A DNA stretch of 64,000 bases from JALHST01 sp038316335 (lineage in GTDB: Bacteria; Bacteroidota; Bacteroidia; Flavobacteriales; Flavobacteriaceae). A program made the position numbers and the translations under genes. The stretch covers positions 7,250 through 71,249 of the forward strand of contig JBBQAM010000016.1 in assembly GCA_038316335.1 (NCBI GenBank). The letters run 5' to 3'. The notes beneath the pieces were generated by a model. The model was given only the letters and a program-made list of their open reading frames with translations. It did no database searches and was not told the origin of the DNA. Positions 61,845-64,000 of this stretch are shown here, one piece after another; position 1 is the first letter of the stretch, and the number at the start of each line of letters is the position of its first letter.

Positions 61845-63002
61845 TCACTTCCACTTCACCCCGGTGTCCTGCCAGCTTCTCGACGTGGCGGAGTTTAATA
61901 CGGCCTCACATACTTTTTGGGTTTCCTGCGCCTCCTGAAACGTTGGCGAGCAGGGTGTACCATCTTCCAAACTTTTTATAAAATCGGCTATTTGATGCAC
62001 GAAACTATGCTCATACCCAATGGATAGTCCGGGTACCCACCATTTATCCATATAAGGATGTTCTCCATCGGTCACATGGATCGAACGCCATCCGCGTTCT
62101 GTACTTTCGTCACGATGATCAAAATACTCAAGTCGGTTCAAATCGTGCAGATCCCATTTTATGGAAGCGTTTTCCCCGTTTATCTCGAAGGTATATAAGG
62201 CTTTATGGCCCCGGGCATAGCGTGTAGACTCAAATACACCTAAGGAACCATTGTCAAAATGACAATGGAAGATACAAGCATCGTCTATTTCAACCTTTTG
62301 TTTCTTGCCTGATCCAGTATGTACCCGTTCCTTGATAAACGTTTCGGTCATAGCAGAAACATCCTTGATGCCTCCATTCAGCCACATGGCCGTATCGATG
62401 CAATGGGCCAAAAGATCACCTGTAACCCCGGAGCCGGCAGCATCGTTGTCTAATCGCCATAGTCCTTCCCCTCCTTGAGGAAGTTCAGGACTGATGGTCC
62501 AATCCTGTAGAAAGTTCGCGCGATAGTGGAATATTTTGCCCAGTTTTCCCGCACCGATCAATTGTTTGGCCAAGGTGACCGCGGGAAGCCGCCGGTAATT
62601 GTAGTATACCGTATTCTTTACGTTGGATTTTACTATGGCATCGACCATGAGTTGCCCTTCGGCTACCGTTCGAGCGAGCGGTTTTTCACACAAGATCATT
62701 TTTCCGGCTAGGGCGGCGGCGATGGCGATTTCAGCGTGTATGTTGTTCGGGGTACAGATATCGATGGCATCAACATCATCGCGGTCGATTACCTTTCTCC
62801 AATCGGTCTCATAGGATTCGAAGCCCCATTGCTCGGCAAAGGCCTTTACCCGTTCTTCATTTCTGGCGCAGACGACCTTTAAGACTGGACGATACTTTAA
62901 ATCGGGAAAAAAATCATTCACCCGTTTATAGGCGTTTGTATGGGTACGTCCCATAAATCCGTAGCCAATCAAGCCGATTCGTAGTTGTTTTTTATGTGAC
63001 AT
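61845..63002 (-). CDS. Gfo/Idh/MocA family oxidoreductase
   Basis: This 385-residue protein has a Rossmann start RIGLIGYGFMGRTHTNAYKR, the EKPLAR loop with catalytic Lys, and a long C-terminal domain (DNDAAGSGVTGDLLAHCIDTAMWLNGG, RYARGHKALYTFEINGE). It probably oxidises a sugar or inositol-type substrate with a nicotinamide cofactor. It lies between two heptamer-rich gaps, which isolate it from the partial isomerase gene upstream and the alcohol dehydrogenase downstream. Confidence 0.87.
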   Translation of the reverse strand: MSHKKQLRIGLIGYGFMGRTHTNAYKRVNDFFPDLKYRPVLKVVCARNEERVKAFAEQWGFESYETDWRKVIDRDDVDAIDICTPNNIHAEIAIAAALAGKMILCEKPLARTVAEGQLMVDAIVKSNVKNTVYYNYRRLPAVTLAKQLIGAGKLGKIFHYRANFLQDWTISPELPQGGEGLWRLDNDAAGSGVTGDLLAHCIDTAMWLNGGIKDVSAMTETFIKERVHTGSGKKQKVEIDDACIFHCHFDNGSLGVFESTRYARGHKALYTFEINGENASIKWDLHDLNRLEYFDHRDESTERGWRSIHVTDGEHPYMDKWWVPGLSIGYEHSFVHQIADFIKSLEDGTPCSPTFQEAQETQKVCEAVLNSATSRSWQDTGVKWK

Positions 63003-63029
63003 TATTTTACTGGTTGATAACTATTATTT

Positions 63030-63071
63030 TACGAAATACGAAATACGAAATACGAAATACTAAATACGAAA
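63030..63071 (-). repeat. heptamer array upstream of the Gfo/Idh/MocA gene
   Basis: TACGAAA is repeated six times (one copy TACTAAA) on the plus strand, 27 bases upstream of the oxidoreductase start codon on the minus strand, where a promoter would be expected. Confidence 0.8.
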
Positions 63072-63102
63072 TCATCCTTCACTTAAGTTTCTGATGACTA
63101 GT

Positions 63103-63261
63103 ACCTACTGTTTTATCCTCCGCCCGCGTGTCGCCTAAAGCTTCAGCGGGGGCACAAGCTTTAGCGTAGCAGGACTTTTAATTGTTCATTGATAATTGTT
63201 TATTGTAAACTGCCTACTGTTTTATCCTCCTTAGCCTTGGCGTAGGAGGACTTTTAATTGC
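63103..63261. repeat. duplicated unit CCTACTG-TTTTATCCTCC ... AGGACTTTTAATTG
   Basis: Two copies share the left flank CCTACTGTTTTATCCTCC (from 63103 and 63212) and the right flank AGGACTTTTAATTG (ending near 63184 and 63260). The middles differ: the first is a longer hairpin (AAAGCTT/AAGCTTT), the second TCCTCC..GGAGGA. Heptamers of the ATTG/ACTG type lie between them (63180-63221). Confidence 0.7.
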
Positions 63262-63280
63262 ATTGATAATTGATAATTGT

Positions 63281-63330
63281 TCCCTCCTTCGCCAAAGTAG
63301 CACGCTACGAAGGCTGAAAAGCTTCGGAGG
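63281..63330. repeat. hairpin element, copy 2 (CCTCCTTCGCC..CTTCGGAGG)
   Basis: This is nearly identical to the element at 61771-61833, about 1.5 kb away, with the same flanking heptamer types. Near-identity suggests recent copying or concerted evolution. Confidence 0.75.
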
Positions 63331-63335
63331 CCATG

Positions 63336-63681
63336 CACTGCTTACTGCTTACTGTTCACTGATTTCTGCCCACTTCCAACTTCGTACTTCGTATTTCGTA
63401 TTTCCCACAGCTTACTGCCAACTGCTTACTGTTCACTGATTTCTGCCCACTTCCAACTTCGTACTTCGTATTTCGTATTTCGTATTTCCCACTGCTTACT
63501 GCTTACTGTTCACTGTTCACTGTTTACTGCCCACTTCCAACTTCGTACTTCGTATTTCGTATTTCCCACAGCTTACTGCCAACTGTTTACTGATTACTGA
63601 TTTCTGCCCACTTCCAACTTCGTACTTCGTACTTCGTATTTCGTATTTCGTATTTCCCACTGCTTACTGCCCACTGTTCAC
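63336..63681 (-). repeat. about 49-unit degenerate heptamer array with higher-order repeats
   Basis: About 49 consecutive 7-base words keep one register for 345 bases, mixing ACTG-type words (CACTGCT, TACTGTT, CACTGAT, TACTGCC) with TTCG-type words (AACTTCG, TACTTCG, TATTTCG, TATTTCC). A block starting TTCTGCC CACTTCC AACTTCG TACTTCG and ending TATTTCC recurs four times (about 63362, 63440, 63531, 63600). The array ends at the stop codon of the partial isomerase gene (63682-63684). Confidence 0.9.
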
Positions 63682-64000
63682 TTATTCACGCCACCCGTGT
63701 AGCTCTCGAACCTGGATCATGGCGCCCAGCACGTCGTTCCATGTTTGTTGCCGTAGCATCACCTCATTCGGAAACATACAGCCGTCCCAGCAAATATGAC
63801 GTAATTTCTTGGTCAGGTTGCCGTTTTCATCCCGCAGCCAATGACCTGCATCAACGGCAATATTCAATTTTCCGTTGGGGTCCGTAGCTTGGCAATGCCT
63901 TCCGGTCTTATCGTGGGATCCGGCACCGAATACCGTCCCATCGTTTTGGGCCACATGAAAATCGATGGTCCAAGGGCGAAGGGCTGCCGTCAAAGTACGT
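63682..64000 (-). CDS. C-terminal part of a sugar isomerase-type TIM-barrel protein (runs off the right edge)
   Basis: The frame is open from base 64000 to the stop at 63682-63684. It includes PWTIDFHVAQNDGTVFGAG, SHDKTGRHCQATDPNGKLN, DAGHWLRDENGN and HICWDGCMFPNEVM, ending VRELHGWRE. The His/Asp-rich segments look like the C-terminus of xylose- or rhamnose-isomerase-like TIM-barrel proteins found near Gfo/Idh/MocA genes in Bacteroidota; the exact family cannot be proved from this fragment. With the RhaM-type mutarotase in the window, an L-rhamnose isomerase is one possibility. Confidence 0.5.
   Translation of the reverse strand, partial: RTLTAALRPWTIDFHVAQNDGTVFGAGSHDKTGRHCQATDPNGKLNIAVDAGHWLRDENGNLTKKLRHICWDGCMFPNEVMLRQQTWNDVLGAMIQVRELHGWRE

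Noticed and set aside
61642..61981. Open frames of 71-98 residues in the repeat region beside the Gfo/Idh/MocA gene
   Set aside because: They are translated from heptamer repeats and the antisense end of the oxidoreductase gene; low-complexity residues show no protein character.
63030..63681. Repeat-rich stretch resembling a CRISPR array
   Set aside because: The repeats are 7-base words with no unique spacers of regular length, no palindromic repeat of 23-40 bases and no cas genes nearby.

Overview
The window looks like chromosomal DNA of a marine-type Flavobacteriaceae bacterium (Bacteroidota). Supporting signs are TAnnTTTG promoter elements, many lipoprotein signal peptides, Bacteroidota-typical families (YitT/DUF2179, NamZ/DUF1343, DUF1080, FtsX-like permease, exonuclease-GIY-YIG fusion) and secreted glycosidases and a sulfatase. 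No rRNA, tRNA, CRISPR array, transposase or phage gene was seen.

Layout. 0-13.5 kb is general metabolism: VOC protein, hydrolase, YitT, HerA-like ATPase, queE, a metzincin lipoprotein, a methyltransferase, a YkgJ protein, a GH13 alpha-glucosidase lipoprotein, a sterol-desaturase-like hydroxylase, NamZ and an FtsX/LolE-type permease. 13.7-20.8 kb holds two short operons: cysteine synthase/aldose-epimerase-like/Crp, and DUF885-like hydrolase/APC transporter/aldo-keto reductase fused to a RidA domain. 20.8-30.8 kb holds a BNR-repeat exoprotein, a DUF1080 lipoprotein, a sulfur module (SulP, CstB-like persulfide dioxygenase-rhodanese, DUF2892), three very small membrane proteins and an exonuclease-GIY-YIG protein. 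31-64 kb is a carbohydrate region without SusC/SusD: GH30, sulfatase, an unassigned large glycosidase-like protein, GH29 fucosidase, SDR, TIM-barrel protein, IlvD/Edd dehydratase, GntP permease, three large c-type heme 'PVC-type' proteins, a lipoprotein amidohydrolase/lactonase, D-lyxose-isomerase-like cupin, CBM9-like protein, sugar mutarotase, two Gfo/Idh/MocA oxidoreductases, an NAD-epimerase, a zinc alcohol dehydrogenase and a partial sugar isomerase.

How the genes may work together (inference): glycosidases release sugars outside the cytoplasm; heme c/propeller proteins may oxidise them in the periplasm; a lipoprotein lactonase may open the lactone; GntP would import the aldonate; and the IlvD/Edd enzyme would dehydrate it. 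The dehydratase, GntP and two of the heme proteins lie in one tight co-directional run.

The strongest non-gene signal is a set of arrays built from degenerate 7-base words held in strict 7-nt register. Several begin at or within about 10 nt of a stop codon, and two distant genes carry the same words in the same orientation relative to the gene. A hairpin-rich repeat block and a CGTCATT-type element sit in other intergenic gaps.
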